Positions 32,785-46,034 are shown, numbered from the stretch's first letter. The stretch: 64,000 nt of DNA from Desmodus rotundus (GCF_022682495.2 NC_071392.1:73864097-73928096); one strand, 5' to 3'. Notes: generated by a model from the letters alone, not told the origin. A program made the numbers and translations.

Positions 32785-33010
32785 ATTATCATTTTGTAGC
32801 TGTTCAACATTGGACAAGTCACTTAACTTCTCTGTGCCTCAGCTTCCTCATCTGCAGCATAGAGATGGTAATAATAGTACCCATTTTATAAGGTTTTTGT
32901 GAAGAGTAAATGACTAGAAGTCACGTAAAGTGACTAGAAGTCATGTAAAGTCACTAGAAGGTATATGGTAAGTATTCTAAGTATTTGCTTTATAATAATT
33001 ATTATTGTAA
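32785..33010 (+). repeat. MIR SINE with internal tandem duplication
   Basis: 'attggacaagtcacttaact', 'tctgtgcctcagcttcctca', 'taataatagtacccatttta' and 'tgtgaagagtaaatgac' follow MIR. The 3' part carries a tandem duplication (32911-32960) not found in other MIRs. Confidence 0.75.
32911..32960 (+). repeat. 20-bp tandem repeat, 2.5 units
   Basis: Units tgactagaagtcacgtaaag (32911-32930), tgactagaagtcatgtaaag (32931-32950) and the half unit tcactagaag (32951-32960). Each unit itself holds two near-copies of a tgactagaag/tcacgtaaag decamer. Confidence 0.9.
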
Positions 33011-34185
33011 TCATGAGTTCATGACTATTACTGCTCATTTAGATTATTCATTTCACAGTAGTACCCCTAAACATGTGGATTTGAGGATATTTATCTGGTT
33101 CATTGGTTGGTTTTACTTCAATAGGATATACTTCCTTGAAACAAATTCCCACAATATCTAGCCCATTTCCAAAAGTGCTTCTAAGTTGACTTTTAAATGC
33201 TCAAATGAAAAAGTACTTAATTTTATATGTTTACTTATAAATTACTTTTTAAGAAAATATTTTCACAAAACCTCAAAAACCTGTACAGAGAGACAGTTGT
33301 CAAAGAAACTAGATGGGCCCAAACCATTGGTTTTTTCTTCCAGCTTTTCATCTCCAAGGAATCATTAATTAGCAATCTCTATGCACATCAGAGAGAGTGT
33401 GTTGAGGGAGAGAGCCAGAGAAACAATACTTATTTCACAACTCAAAATTCATTAATTCATGTATGTATTTTATTGTGCTTTGTTAGGGTTTTTTGTTGTT
33501 GTCATTAAACAAAAACTTTTTTTTTATCTCTCTCAATGAGAAAAGAAACGTGTCTGTCAGAAAAAGAAGAGAGAAAAAACAGCCAAGAGGAAACTTCATT
33601 CAGAGAAAGGAGCAGACAACAGGAATGAATGCAATAAAACATGACAGGACCTTCCTTGATATTGCCCATTTACTTGTGGAAACCAAGTACTGAACACTTA
33701 GAATGCAACAGGAAGTTGCCATAACTAAAGGGAACAACATTACTTGTCATTGTTCTTATTTCAGATGCATCTAATATTAAAGATGTGGGTCACAGAAAGT
33801 GGGCAAATTAAACACTTTTACCCTGTAATTTACTTCATCTGGGCATACATATATGTAGGCTCAGTATCATTTCTTTGGCAGAAAGCATTTGAAATTCAAA
33901 CCTCAAATCATGTGCAAACTATTTGTCTTTCGCTCTCTATATGTGGAATCACTGAAAGAGATGTTTTTCTTTATCTGGGCATTATGAGGTTTTTCTTGGT
34001 TCTTAACTATTGGCTAACAAATAGTTCATTCATTTAACTAATATTTATGCTATTTCAGGCACAGGTCACAACGATGCAGGCACACTGGACAAAAGTCAAC
34101 ACGTCTTTATGTCACAATGAGCACAAGTATGGGCAGTCAGTGCTGAATGGGAAACCTGTATCTTCTCTAGGAGCAGCAATTTCCT
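33011..34185. other. unique AT-rich DNA, no gene seen
   Basis: No exon or repeat recognised. The frames at 33227-33508 and 33744-34037 have no recognisable domain. Confidence 0.5.
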
Positions 34186-34189
34186 AGAA

Positions 34190-34325
34190 AACAGAAATAA
34201 TAGCAACTGTGGTATGCATCCTTGTGTAGCTTCTGAGAAGGTTAAATGAGCTAATTCATGTAAAGCACCCGGTGCACAGTTTAAGCCTGTAGTAAATGCT
34301 ACCTATTGTTATTTTGTCATTGAGT
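34190..34325 (+). repeat. MIR SINE, 3' part
   Basis: 'agaaataatagcaactgtgg', 'gagaaggttaaatgagctaa', 'ttcatgtaaagcacccggtg', 'cacagtttaagcctgtagta' and 'aatgctacctattgttattt' match the 3' half of MIR. Confidence 0.65.
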
Positions 34326-35940
34326 TACTATATAGAGATTTTTTGGTCCATTTTCCTATACTAGCATTTGACATTTTGTTTATGTTGCCCGTTACTAAAG
34401 AAGTATACTATTTTTCATTTCATATTCACTGCTGGATTTTCTACTCAACCCTGTTTAAAGATAATTGCTAATGGATAATATGTTCAATGCTTATTAACTA
34501 GAAATTAAAGTTGCTTTCAAGTAAAATGAAAATATGTCATAGATGAAGAAAGTCAGGCCTATTGCAAGTCTACAAAAGTAACAAAGCACAATGAAAACAC
34601 TGCTAATGGTTAGAAAGTCCCTTCTTTAACTGATGTAAAACTCTACGGACCTTGAGAAGCAAGGTCTTTTCAGTCCTAGCAGACATCACATGTTGATAAA
34701 AGTCAGATTCTGCTCGTTTAGATGTTGATCTTCCCTTCAGTATGACAGCCACCAGCAGTTCCAGGATTCAGTTTTTAAAATTACTGTGCCACATTATGAG
34801 AGAACAGAGGCACATGAAGATAGGATTTTTTCCACTCTGTCCTCAAACCATCCTCCATCTTTCAGCAACCTTGTCTGAAACCACACTGCCTATTGTTAAA
34901 AACGATGCAAATTGTGCCTCCATTTAGAAAAGTACAAACTATTCCCTGTTTTCCCAAGTCCAAGCGCTGCCCAGGATCTAAATTAGCCAAAAAAACACAA
35001 TGATGATGGGGTGAGCCTATTTTAAGCTGAAAGATCCTCTAAATTGGGAAAAAGAAAAGGCTTCAGACATAATACTATTCAGTTCATTATACTATTGATT
35101 TTTAGAATATTTAACTTCAGCTTTGCTTTTTTTGTAGATGTAGGTCAATGTACCAGGAGTACTTTTAAGTTACATTTAGAAGTAATATCTATCATATGTG
35201 CATTTTTCTTAGAGCAGATAAATAAGCAGTTTTGGTACCCACTAAACACAGCCTGTGAGCCTGAGCTTGGAGAAGCATGGAAAGACTACACAGATTTAAA
35301 GCTCACCAAAGCCCGTGCATTTCTTTGGTCTTCCGCAGTAATTGAGATGTTCTGGATGTGTGGTTCAATTCCCACAGGAAGTACCAACATAATTCAGTTG
35401 CCATTCCCTATATCCAACCACACATTGACTCAACAAATGTTCCCCAGAGGCCTGGGGGAGGCACTACACTTGGTTTAAGCCACATATAAAATGCCTCCCT
35501 GAAAGTGCTAACACAGTCACAGGCTAAACTTGCCCAATTTCCCTGCCTTCTGCAGCCTACATGATAGTCCAAAATGGTTTGGGAGGTAAAACAGAAACTT
35601 CAGATCATTTATGGGGCCATGGTCAAGACACCCAACATGATTTTAATTTAAAATATAAAGAATTCCATTATGATAATCTCCCTAGCAAGTGTCATTGGAC
35701 TCCTTCCCCCACATCCCCATCTTTCTGGTCTATGTAAATTTGCCTCTGTAGCAAATGGATAGGACTCACTGACTGGAAGCTCAAAGCTTTGCCCCAACTC
35801 AGAGTTCCTCCCAACTTCTTTGGTGGATTTCCAAAAATAATCAATACTTTGGGAGCTTTTACATGTAGGTGTCAAGTTAATTTCCACTTGCAGCAGGATT
35901 ACAGTAACATCTAAGACCTCTTAATAATTTTTTTCTAGGT
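34326..35940. other. unique DNA, no gene seen
   Basis: The 144-codon frame at 35044-35478 opens in an otherwise ordinary stretch. It has no family resemblance I can name and no clear flanking splice pattern, and I treat it as chance. Nothing else was recognised. Confidence 0.45.
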
Positions 35941-35949
35941 ATTATCTTT

Positions 35950-36095
35950 TATTTTTGTATTGTTGTTCAATTGCAGTTGTCCCCATTTTCCCCCTATTAC
36001 TCTCTCCTGCTCTACCCATGCCCACATCCCACATTCAACCCTCCCCACCCCATTGTCTTCATCCATGGGTCCTTTATACATGTTCCTTGATGACC
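35950..36095 (-). mobile_element. bat L1 3'UTR, short 5'-truncated copy, antisense
   Basis: The plus strand reads 'tattgttgttcaattgcagt', 'tgtccccattttccccctat', 'ccatgggtcctttatacatg', which is the complement of the bat L1 3' end. Only about 145 bp of 3'UTR is present, so it is a heavily 5'-truncated insertion. Confidence 0.8.
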
Positions 36096-36354
36096 CTTGC
36101 TAATTTTTATTTTCAATTTAAAGCAACATCCAAAATCCACTACCAAAAGATGAAATATTGAGTCTAATATCTCAGGAACAAACTCTGGCAAAGAATGTGC
36201 GTGTCTGTATGTGCTTGCGCCTGTTTGTTGTATACTGTACTTAATCTCAGTTCCATCCCATAAATATTACAAATGTGCCTACAAAACCAGAACTTTCCAG
36301 GTTCTTAATGCATTCCATTTTACTTGTTTATAAATAAAAATTGCTAATAGTAAC

Positions 36355-36545
36355 CATCTATTAATGCCTACTGGGTACCTGAAAAGAAAGCACTTTCTGT
36401 ACATATTCCTGTTCCTTACAATAATCCTAAAAGGTTTCCTAATCCCCATTTTACCAATACAGACTCCAAGAAGTTTAAGTAGTTAGTCATTCAAGGCCTA
36501 CTGCATCAGATGAGCCAGAATCTGGACTCAGATTCATGGAATCCT
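36355..36545 (-). repeat. MIR SINE, antisense
   Basis: 'taatgcctactgggtacctg', 'cttacaataatcctaaaagg', 'atccccattttaccaataca' and 'gactccaagaagtttaagta' follow the reverse complement of MIR, ending in 'gccagaatctggactcag'. Confidence 0.6.
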
Positions 36546-38510
36546 GAAGCCTACCTCCACACAAATAAAATGTTCACTCATTCATTGATATCAAATTGTG
36601 AACCTCTTCAAGTATGCCCTGTTTCAGCCTATCTTTCTTAAAAATTAATCAGCCATTCTCTTCTTTTGAGATTCCTCTGACCTAACAGTGATTAACAGAC
36701 ATAGGATCAAGAATCCTCATTTTCAGAATACATTTTTCTTTTTAGCTTAACGAAGCCAGAGCTTTTGAGCCTATACTCTTCTGACAATTTCCTCACATTC
36801 ATTTAGAAGACAGACCTAAGACTTATCTTAGAGGCCATATCACATTTTCACTGTAAATTATGTTTCAGGAGACTTGGTTTAATTCATATTATAGCTGAAT
36901 ATCTAATAGAGATCCATGCTATAAATAAAATTATATTTATTTTTTGGATAAATAAATATTATCAAGTATATTCCTACATTTTTTAATTAAATAACAAATA
37001 TTTTAAAAAGCAGGTGATTAAACTTGGAATTTTAATGATTTAAACTATGCATGAATTGGTTTAAGGAAGGGAGGAAGAGAGAGTAGGGCAGACACAAGAA
37101 GAAGAAAAGGAAAAAGAAAGAAGAAAGCTCTCATAACTAGAATAGGAATGTCTGAATTGTAGAATTTCTAAATTTTTATTTTTATAAAATTATTTAAATG
37201 TACAAGGTATGTAACTCAAATAGAGAGGGATTAAATTGAATGTTTTTAAAACATAAGATACTAAATGAGTCATGATTAAAGGTATTAGAGTTCTAATTGA
37301 TTGCGTTCATTCATTAATTTACATTTTCGTGGCATAAAAGAATGTGGTAGCCAAGCCACACAGTTAACATACACAACATTTACTGAATTGTAGACAGAAA
37401 GAGCATAAACATTAGAAAGCAGCTTTTACTATTCTGTAATATTCTATGTCGAGCAGTTTATGCAAGATCTTATGAAATACAGTACATGGCATAACAATTT
37501 CCAATGCATTATTACTCATACCTAACTCTCATTTCTGCCTCAGACACTCCTGACGAAGCACAATGCCTTCGCAGTTTTATCGCACAGAAGCTGTGTGGTC
37601 AGAAAAGCAGCTTCCCTGTTCTGCAGCAAGACACTAGGAGAGCTTGATCCTGGAGAGCCAAGGGTTCCACTGAGGTTTCCAAAAGTGCAGCAGTTGCCAT
37701 TAGAAACTTCCTAGCCCTCAGATGTGCATTTTACAGGGTGTTCAGAGGGTGATAAACAGATCTTTTACTTGATTTGCCATCTGTGGATTTTATAGCTGTT
37801 AAGACACTTTTCAGTCCTTATTTCCTTGATGCTCCTGATCACATTTGCCAGTTAGACGTTCTCACTAATATATTTTTCAGTTCTATGGAGAAAACTGTAC
37901 TGATGCATCTCTGATTTGGCATTAAGGCAGGTTGCTCTTTCTTTTTTCTTTTCTTTTTTTAAAATAATATATCAGGTAAAATAAACCAGCTTGAAACTCT
38001 GGCCTTCTCTAGTGCTTCAAGGAATTATTTTCGTCTCTTCATGACCAGTGGCTTACACTGGAGAGCTGTTAATACATTTGAGTCAAATGTGTGTTCTCAA
38101 TTCAACCCACACTAGGAATGAAAGACATGGAGAAGAAACATAGCCTTTCTGGACAGCCTGAATCAATAAGTTGTTACTCTTTGCCAAATGTAGCTTACGT
38201 ACAAATGGCTTCATTTCCATTTCTTTGCAGTCTGAGCCCAGATAACACTGTTAATAGGAGCTACAGGATCGTACTTGACAGCTGTCACACAGGCAGTACC
38301 ACTCACTTTCGATAACCTTCTCCTCTCTTCATTGGCTGCTTTTCTGAAAGACAAAATTGGGCTCACCCTGATTGTATGAGACCAAACAGAAAAAAGCCTT
38401 TGTATTTCACCCGGTGCTTTTTTGCCTGGGTGTCTTTTATCAGTGAGGGTGCTGCACCACAGTATAACTGCCTTGAAGTTATTCTTCAGTAGTAAAGAGA
38501 GCCATTCAAT
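36546..38510. other. unique AT-rich DNA with purine tract
   Basis: No gene recognised. An A/G-only-biased tract lies at about 37066-37127, and AT-rich low-complexity sequence at 36900-37020. Confidence 0.5.
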
Positions 38511-38514
38511 CAAT

Positions 38515-38717
38515 TCAATTCATATTTATGGAGCACCTACTACTTGCTAAGTACTTTTCTAGATGCTTATATAACAATAAACACAACCCAGTTCCTGGTG
38601 TTGTAGAGCTTTCATGCAAGGGGGTGGGATGGCAGGAGACAGAGAAGAGGACGTAAACAGGTAAGTAAGATCGTGGTACAACCTTGGCAAAAACAAAGCT
38701 AAGGCAATGGGTGAGAG
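38515..38717 (+). repeat. ancient repeat, copy 3 (left part)
   Basis: 'attcatatttatggagcacc', 'tactacttgctaagtacttt', 'ataacaataaacacaaccca' and an A/G-rich continuation follow the same block order as the copies at 5785 and 9840. It is split by MER20 and resumes at 38919-39110 ('gagaaatgactcttgagcta', 'gaagcaacagccagagcaac'). Confidence 0.45.
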
Positions 38718-38918
38718 CAGGGTTTCTCAACCTTGGCATTTTTGACCAGATAATGCTTTGTTGAGGGGAGCTGCTTTGTGCATTATAGGATATTTAGCAT
38801 CATCACCGGCCTTTACGCACTAGCACCCCCTGCACCCCAGTCATGACAGTCAAAAATATCTCCAGACATTGATAAATGTTCCTTGGGGCACAAAATTGCC
38901 CTCATTTAAGAGCCACTG
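38718..38918 (+). mobile_element. MER20 (hAT-Charlie non-autonomous DNA transposon)
   Basis: It starts CAGGGTTTCTCAACCTTGGC and ends gagccactg. The middle holds 'tgcattataggatatttagc', 'agcaccccctgcaccc', 'atctccagacattgataaat' and 'gttccttggggcacaaaatt', the full order of MER20. The flanks ggtgagag and gggtagat may be a decayed 8-bp duplication typical of hAT insertion. MER20 is an extinct non-autonomous element. Confidence 0.85.
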
Positions 38919-39110
38919 GGGTAGATCAACCTAGGGAGGGGAGAGTGAGTGATGAGTGACAGTCCTTCAGGAGAAATGACTCTTGAGCTAAGACATAAAA
39001 GATGAGAAGGAGACAGTTTCGGGGTGACTTAGAAGACGAGTGTTTAAGGTAGAAGCAACAGCCAGAGCAACGCTCTGAGGTGAGAGTGAGCTGGCACATC
39101 TGAGGCCTGT
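38919..39110 (+). repeat. ancient repeat, copy 3 (right part)
   Basis: Continuation of the repeat at 38515-38717 after the MER20 insertion. Confidence 0.4.
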
Positions 39111-40846
39111 GCTTGAGGCCCGCAACAAAACCGCCACTAAAATTGTGTCATATCAGAGGAAATGCCAAAGATAGAGCGATCAAAGACACAATATATGTTG
39201 ATATCTAATCACAGAACTGAAATTTCAGACTTTCTTCTTAAATATACACTATTATTCATAGAACTATATGGAACTAATGTGTTTGGTGCATAACTATAGT
39301 TTAAAAATGTAATTATTTGGAATTCTAACTCGATGTGAAACCAAGTCTCACTTGGCATGCTTTTCAAATTATTTTTTATCATCTCCCTTTCCCTCTTCCT
39401 TTTTGTTCTAAAATGGTTAAGTCTAAGGCCCAGGAGCTCCAGATATCGACCAACCTCTGCCACTAAGGTACCCAACATCACAAAGCTTAGTCACTTCCAG
39501 TCTTTTGTTCTCTGACACTAATTTGTAAAACAGAGGGGTTGGAGTAGATTATTCCTAAAGTTCCTTCTGGGGGCTAAAAATTCTGTGATCCATTTGTAGA
39601 CAAGTGCTAAGTAATTTTTTGTCTCACATGGGAATGCTAATATGTATAACATCACCATAGCCTTTTAGAATTAAAGCACTATATATATTTGAAATATTGC
39701 AAGTTTTACCAGCCCATGAATACAAATGTGGTCACATTTCCATTAATGCCCAAATTATTAGGGCTCAGGCTTCCTGTGAAGTCTCCCTTGATTATTTTGG
39801 GGGTATTTCCAGATGTGGCCTCACATGCAATAAGCACAAAACTAAACACTTATGTTAATCCACTCGGGCCTCTTAGCTAGTCTTCTCGTGAGCCAAGTAA
39901 GAGACCTGCTCACAACCATGTCTCCACAGCTGCCATTAGATCACTGCCCTTCCAGAGTTATCCTCTCTGCTGCTGCAATACGCCTCTCCTATTGCTCAGC
40001 TGGGGGCACTGGGAGCATCCAGGGTGTCAGTCTTCCCTGGGGTCTATGGCAGGTGAGGAGAGAAAGACAGAAGATCACCCACTTGCTCATATTACAGTTG
40101 GTCACCTATAACTCTTTCCTGCCCAAATTTTCACATGTTCTTCCACAAACACTATGCCTTTCCCTTCTGACCCTTACCTCCCTCCAACTAGACTCCATAT
40201 ATTCCCCTTAGTTCTCATCTCTTTCCCTACCTCTCTTCAGGCACCTATGCACAAGACAGGTCCCTCTTTTTCTGTCAGAAACAGAAGCGTTTATGACAAT
40301 CACCCCATACAACAATATTCCCACAGAAATAACTGGCCTGACGTTCCCAAAGCCACAGTCCGTGTTGGATTCCATCAGGAAGCCCTGCCAGATATGGATG
40401 GACAGGAAAACTGAGAGCTATGGCCTCAGGGAACAGCACCAGAACCAGTCTTTAAACCACTCAGTGTGATTTCTAGACAAATGTATTTCTCCACCCAATC
40501 ACTGGGTGCTAACATCTTCCTCAACCTCTACCTGCAGAGTTAGAATAATTGGACCTCATGGGTGAGGTGCAGTCACCTGGCTCCACCAATGTGCTTTTTG
40601 ATTCCTTACAAAGCTGAATTCCCATTCTGGTAAGGCTGTCAATAATCTTGGCTAAATGTAGTAAAGTCACCTCTTAGCACAGCTGATTTGAAACTATTAA
40701 TCCATTTAACATGGGTTTTTCTACTGAATATAAAAACTTGGTTCTATAGTCCTATATGACTTTCCCTGGCTATTGACTGGCTAAGGAGAGCATGTGGACT
40801 TTGCTAAATAAATTTGGATTAAATAAGTTATGTTTTTCTTTTGTTT
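39111..40846. other. unique DNA, no gene seen
   Basis: No exon recognised. The 119-codon frame at 39852-40211 has no known domain. Confidence 0.45.
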
Positions 40847-40847
40847 C

Positions 40848-40912
40848 TTCTTTTTTATTGTTGTTCAAGTACAGTTGTCTCCACTTTCCCCCCACTACTC
40901 CCCCCACCCCAG
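40848..40912 (-). mobile_element. bat L1 3' end, very short copy, antisense
   Basis: 'ttttttattgttgttcaagt', 'acagttgtctccactttccc', then C-rich text, is the complement of the last 65 bp or so of the bat L1 3'UTR. Confidence 0.75.
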
Positions 40913-41785
40913 CCATTCATGTAAAAATGGTATTCCATCTTTGTGAATTTTTCCACAGGTAGATCACCTGCAACCCTGAGAAATTTTGTTTCCCTGGAAT
41001 TACTATGCCTCCATGATAACAACAAACTTCAGAAAAACTTCAAGGCACGTGCACCTCGAATGCATGTTCCATGAGCTTCAGCGGCAGTATTCTTATACAT
41101 AATTCAGTAGGATAGACAGCATCTCCCACATTCTGCAAGCCCATAGAAATCCAAGCTGCTTAAGCCTTTCAGAACTCCTATTGCGCGACACTGGAGAGCT
41201 TGCCAGCAGGAAATTCAAACATTGGTTGCCTTGGACATTCCTAGAAGACTTTTCCTTAATTATCAGTCAGGGCACTATGACATTAATTTAGACAAGAGAT
41301 GACAGTAGCTGGACTAAGGCAGTAATAGCAGATGTGGACACAAAGGACAGATTCAGACGCTAATCAGGAAATGAAATGGATGTGGCTTGCGTGTCTATGA
41401 AAATGAATGGGTGTGGGAGTGAGGGAAAGAGAGGAGGTGATGATGACTCCCAAATCCCTGGCTTAGATGTTGGAGAGAATGCTGCCGTTTTCATTAGGCA
41501 CAGGAAGGAGAGCAGAGCTAGAGAGAAACGTGACTAATTGTACACTAACCTATTGTATTTGCAAAATATTACACACCCTCATATGGAAGGGAATATATTT
41601 TTATAAAATGCTTATATTCTTATTTAAGAGAAAATATTTGTAGTTACTATCTGTGCATTGAATCCTTCATTATTTTCATAACTCCATTTTTCTATGTCTT
41701 AATAGTACCTCAAGTGTATTAACCAGTAAGGGGGAAAGTAATTAAATGAAAATGAAACTTTTATTAAAACACTAATCATAAATGC
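40913..41785. other. unique DNA, no gene seen
   Basis: No exon or repeat recognised. Confidence 0.5.
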
Positions 41786-42095
41786 TCACTTATTTATTCA
41801 ACAAACACTTATTGAATGTCAGCTAGAGCCAAGTACCACTCTGAGCTATAGAAAGATAGATAATAATAATAATATCTAACATGTAAGAAGTACCAGCCAT
41901 CATGCAGAGCACTTGATGTGCCATTAACGATCCCTACCACAACCCTGCAAGGACGGTGCTATTGCAACAGCTGTTATTCAGATGATAAAACTGAGGCAGA
42001 AACACGTTGTGTAACTTGGATAATGAGTTGGGAGCCAGGACTTGTATCCACCACTAAGACTCCAGAGCCAGTCTCTGCTCCGCCATATCCCCCAC
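41785..42095 (-). repeat. MIR SINE, antisense
   Basis: 'ttattcaacaaacacttatt' at the left is followed by 'catcatgcagagcacttgat', 'cctaccacaaccctgcaagg', 'gatgataaaactgaggcaga', 'ttgtgtaacttggataatga' and 'agactccagagccagtctct'. This is the reverse complement of MIR in full order. The left 80 bp may be a separate old repeat. Confidence 0.65.
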
Positions 42096-45000
42096 AGAAC
42101 TCAGAATCCCTTCAGGAGGCAGACACATAAGTAAATAATTAAAGCTTTTATAATTATCACCTTGTTTGTCCACCTTAAATCTCCCAGATCCGCCATTCCG
42201 CAGGCCTCTAACCCTCGAATTCGTGCACCTGACATGATCTATTATTATCAGCCTCTCCTCCCCTCACTCTGCCTGTAATTTTAGCAATCGCTTGTTTTCA
42301 GTCATTTCATTAGAGTGACATTGAGTTTTCCATGTTGTGGGTTGCCTAAATTTCTTTTTCTTTTACCTGTTGTTTGAGTTTTTGCCTTGAATGCCTCATT
42401 TGTCCTTGGGGATACCTAGTTTCCAATTATATTTCCCACAGAAATTTTACCCTGGAATGTCTAACTGTGTGTTTGTTTCAACATCAGAAATATAAATACT
42501 TAACATAGAGGTTCTGCTTGGTGCTGCTATGCTGCTGCGAGAAACCAAGGGCCAGCCAACCAAGAGCTGAGAGACTTAGTTTGTTCATTTAAATATAGCT
42601 CAGATTTCTCCCTCTCTCCACCCTCAAAAGATTTAGCACCTAGAACAAAACAAGGCTCCTTCAGTTTACACTGTGAGATTGCTGAAGAAGTAAAAGTAAA
42701 CTCACCTGGAAACTTCATTTGAGAAGGAGCAGGAACACATAGCAGCTGCTGGGAAGAAATTACCCTAGAGAACCAGGCCAAATGCCAAGTCAGAAAAGAA
42801 GCTCCTCAAAACCCCACCACAGTCAAGAATATGCTGTCCAGTATGAAACCTAGCCAAGATCTCAGCTGTTGACTGTGCAGAGACAGAGGAACACTGTGGT
42901 AACAGAAGGGCACCCACCCCAAAAAACCCTCAGAATTCTGCAGCCTCTGCCTGACTCTTCTGCTCTATTTGCCATACATACTCCTCCCTGCCCAAGTCTA
43001 AACCCCAGACCTTGAGAGCTGGATTCAGTTTCCAGGGCAGTAGCAGCACAGTGAACCAAGGGGATTCCAGCATCCTCCACAAAGGCTCCTGTAGGGACTA
43101 TGACCAGCATGAGGAATAAAGTCCTTTGGGAATTCCAATTCACCCAAGGGGAAATCTCATCGAGGTCCAGGTTATCTGGGCCTCTGCAACTAGCCTGGAA
43201 CAGCTGCATCTTCACTGAGGATCCTCTGGCCATAACATACCAGAATGAAGAGGATATTTAGGGCTCCCCAAGAAGGAGTTCTAAGCACTAACCATGACCT
43301 ATGAACAAATATGAGCTGAATAATAAGTGACTATCCTACATAAACAAGGCAACAAGTCAGGGACACACTATGGTTGTAGGATCCCCATGGACCTGCAGCA
43401 TTCTCACACGTGTAACTCACCCACTATTTCCACCCCATAGGAAGCTACTATGCTCTGGAGTCCAGGCAGGCAAGCACTTCATTAAAAGTAGGAGCATTTT
43501 TAACCCTGTTCAGGATTTGAATGTTAAACTGTAAGGATAAGCATGAAACCAGCTTTTAGAAATGTGAGGGTTCCTGGTTAATCTATAGAGGCAGGATTCT
43601 TTACCCTATTTTCAAGACAAACTCATGGTAGCTCAGGGCCTGGAATATGAAGTCATACCACAAAGATGTTGATTCTTTCAGTGTGAGGAGCTGCTGAAAG
43701 AAAAGCAAGAATTTTGGCACTACAAATTAGATGAGATCCATTCGTGTAGTTTAACATCAGTAAGTGTAGTGATATAGGTTTACACATTATCCTCTCACTT
43801 TGTTAAAGAACACTTTCACATTTAAGATGTTTTACCTCCCAGGCAGGCCTCTTATGAGTTGGGCACTGGCTGAAAAGCTTTTGGCTCAGTCCAAAGGAGA
43901 ATGTTCTAAACCTGTAGAATATCAGGCAATGGAGCAAATTGTGTGGTAACCTCTGGTCTAGCAAAGCCAAGCTTGATGGTCATATGTTACAGATGCCTTA
44001 GAGAGTGCTAGTAACCTAGGTGTGAGGTGAGAATAAATGACCCCTAAGATTTCTTTCAATCCTAATGTATATGAAGAATCTTTTTCATTGCAAAATCACC
44101 CAAAAATAAAGTATCAGCAGCTTCCCCTAGTCACACAACCAAACACTCCGATTCCTGGTCTACTTTCCACCAGACGATCCTCAGCATCACTGGTCAACTC
44201 AGCCCCATGACAGCAGGAGGAAATGGGCATTGACTACAAAAAGATAATGGGTACAAATAAAAAGCTCCACATATGATGAATACGCTTTCACATATTGTGC
44301 AAGATGATCAATTTGGTATAGGTTCTGCATTAGACTGAGGCTGTCTCATAAACTTCTGAAAGCCAATATAAAGAGCATCTACCTCAAAGGTAATCAGTAC
44401 AACATTCTAGAACACTATATTCCAGCATTTTGGAATAGGATTAAACCAATAATTCCATCGCTAACCCCATAATCAAACATAATGACAGCACTTATTTCGC
44501 TCGGTCAGCCTCATACTTAGACTATGGGAAAAGAGTTTTTTATCATAAAGATCACAACCTTACCTAACGGTCTTCCCTGCATAATGGTCACAACCGCTGT
44601 ACTTGGACTGGCAGAGCCAGTATTAAAGGTGTTGGCATTATACAAATAGATACAGCACTTCAGACATGTTTTAAAGGACAAAAATACATTTTTAGTTTTA
44701 TTGCTACTTTTCAAATAGCGGAGGCTATTCAGAGGCTCCAAGCACCTTGCTTCACTGCTTTTGAAGCTGCTGCAACAGTGACCCAACTGACTACAGTCAC
44801 GTATCTTACCCAAACACAGAAATTCCCTTGAAGCCTGAGGTTATTTGGGTCACGCTCATAAGGTTTTTGATTCAGCGCCTGCTAATACAGCTTTTGTGTT
44901 GTCTGAGCACACAAGGACGTAAAAGCCAAGGTAACAACCTACTTGTATTCATTTTCAAGTTTTCATATCATACAGCCAAAGAAATGAAAACCTTTTCCAA

Positions 45001-45430
45001 CATGTCTGCTTCTATTAATATACAATACAGTGAACTTTGATGTAAATGTCAGACATGCTCACTTTACGCTTCTGGTCAAATTTGCATGAGAATAAGTAAG
45101 TTCTGAGTTTCCAAATCCCCTTTGTAAATTCAACAGATATGATATATTTCTCTTCTTGTACTAAGCTATTGTTTACTGTTGCCCTGAACTACTCAACAGC
45201 TGTAACATTGCAGTTCAGTGGATGTTGAAGGGTATTGTAACAAGTATACAGAGGGATATGAACGTGTGTAAACTCAAAGCCTGATGCCACCACTGTGGTG
45301 TGTCACTAACCCGCGTTCCTCCCACCCTCACACCACCGCACTCTGCTTCAACTAGCTCCCTTCTCCAGAGAGCTAGTGACCTTCCATCAATTTCTCTTCC
45401 CTATTACACACCCTCATTAGTTACAGACCC
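42096..45430. other. unique DNA, no gene seen
   Basis: A long stretch without recognised repeat or exon. Minus-strand frames at 42862-43233 (123 codons) and 44517-44813 have no known domain and no clear splice context. I record them as chance. Confidence 0.45.
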
Positions 45431-45434
45431 ACTG

Positions 45435-45710
45435 TCTAATGTGATTATCACCAGCCACATGTGGCCAGAGAGCACTTGGGATGCAGCTAGTCTAAACTGA
45501 GATGTTCTATATGTGTGAAATTACACACTAGATTCTGAAGACTTAGTATGAAAAAACAATGTAAAATACCTCAATTTTTATACCGATCATCTGTTGAAGT
45601 AAGAATATTTGGGGTATATATCAAGTTAAATAAAACATATATTCTAGAAGTTTTTAAATTTCTGTGTGTGGCTCACGGTATATTTCTACTGCATAATGTT
45701 AAGTTAAATA
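45435..45710 (+). mobile_element. hAT-Charlie (MER1-like) DNA transposon remnant
   Basis: 'agccacatgtggccagagag', 'cacttgggatgcagctagtc', 'ctagattctgaagacttagt', 'atgaaaaaacaatgtaaaat', 'atttggggtatatatcaagt', 'taaataaaacatatattcta' and 'gtggctcacggtatatttct' follow the order of a well-known non-autonomous hAT family of mammals. Exact subfamily is not certain. Confidence 0.6.
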
Positions 45711-45789
45711 CTTTTTGGTACTCTTTCTCTGACTCAATTCCACCGAGCCTTCTCAAATTAGACATAAGTGGAGTCTTCTAATTTTATCC

Positions 45790-46030
45790 TTTATGTCTCT
45801 CAATCTCTCTCTTTTTCAGTCTTTTTGCCTTTCTGTGCTGCATTCTGGGTAATTTCTAATATTTATTTTCCAAATCACTGATTTTTTTCTTTGCTGGGTC
45901 TGACCTGTTGTTAATCCATCCATTCCATTAGATTTCATGTTTCTTTTGACATCTTGAATATGGTTTTATTTGTTGAATTTCCATACAAGATTTCACCTGG
46001 GTTAGAGAAAGGTTGAAAACTGTCACAGTT
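45790..46030 (-). mobile_element. ancient LINE (old L1/HAL1-like), antisense, left part
   Basis: 'tctctctttttcagtctttt', 'tgcctttctgtgctgcattc', 'tgggtaatttctaatattta', 'cctgttgttaatccatccat' is text of an ancient L1-related repeat seen in antisense orientation. It is interrupted by the L1 3' end at 46035-46575 and resumes at about 46590. Confidence 0.5.
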
Positions 46031-46034
46031 TCTA

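Noticed and set aside
35044..35478. 144-codon open frame on the plus strand.
   Set aside because: No recognisable domain, no exon-like neighbours and AT-rich surroundings. A single frame of this length in 64 kb on six frames is not unusual.
36900..37130. AT-rich and purine-rich stretch as a matrix attachment site or origin.
   Set aside because: Only base composition supports this. No specific motif set was found, so no claim is made.
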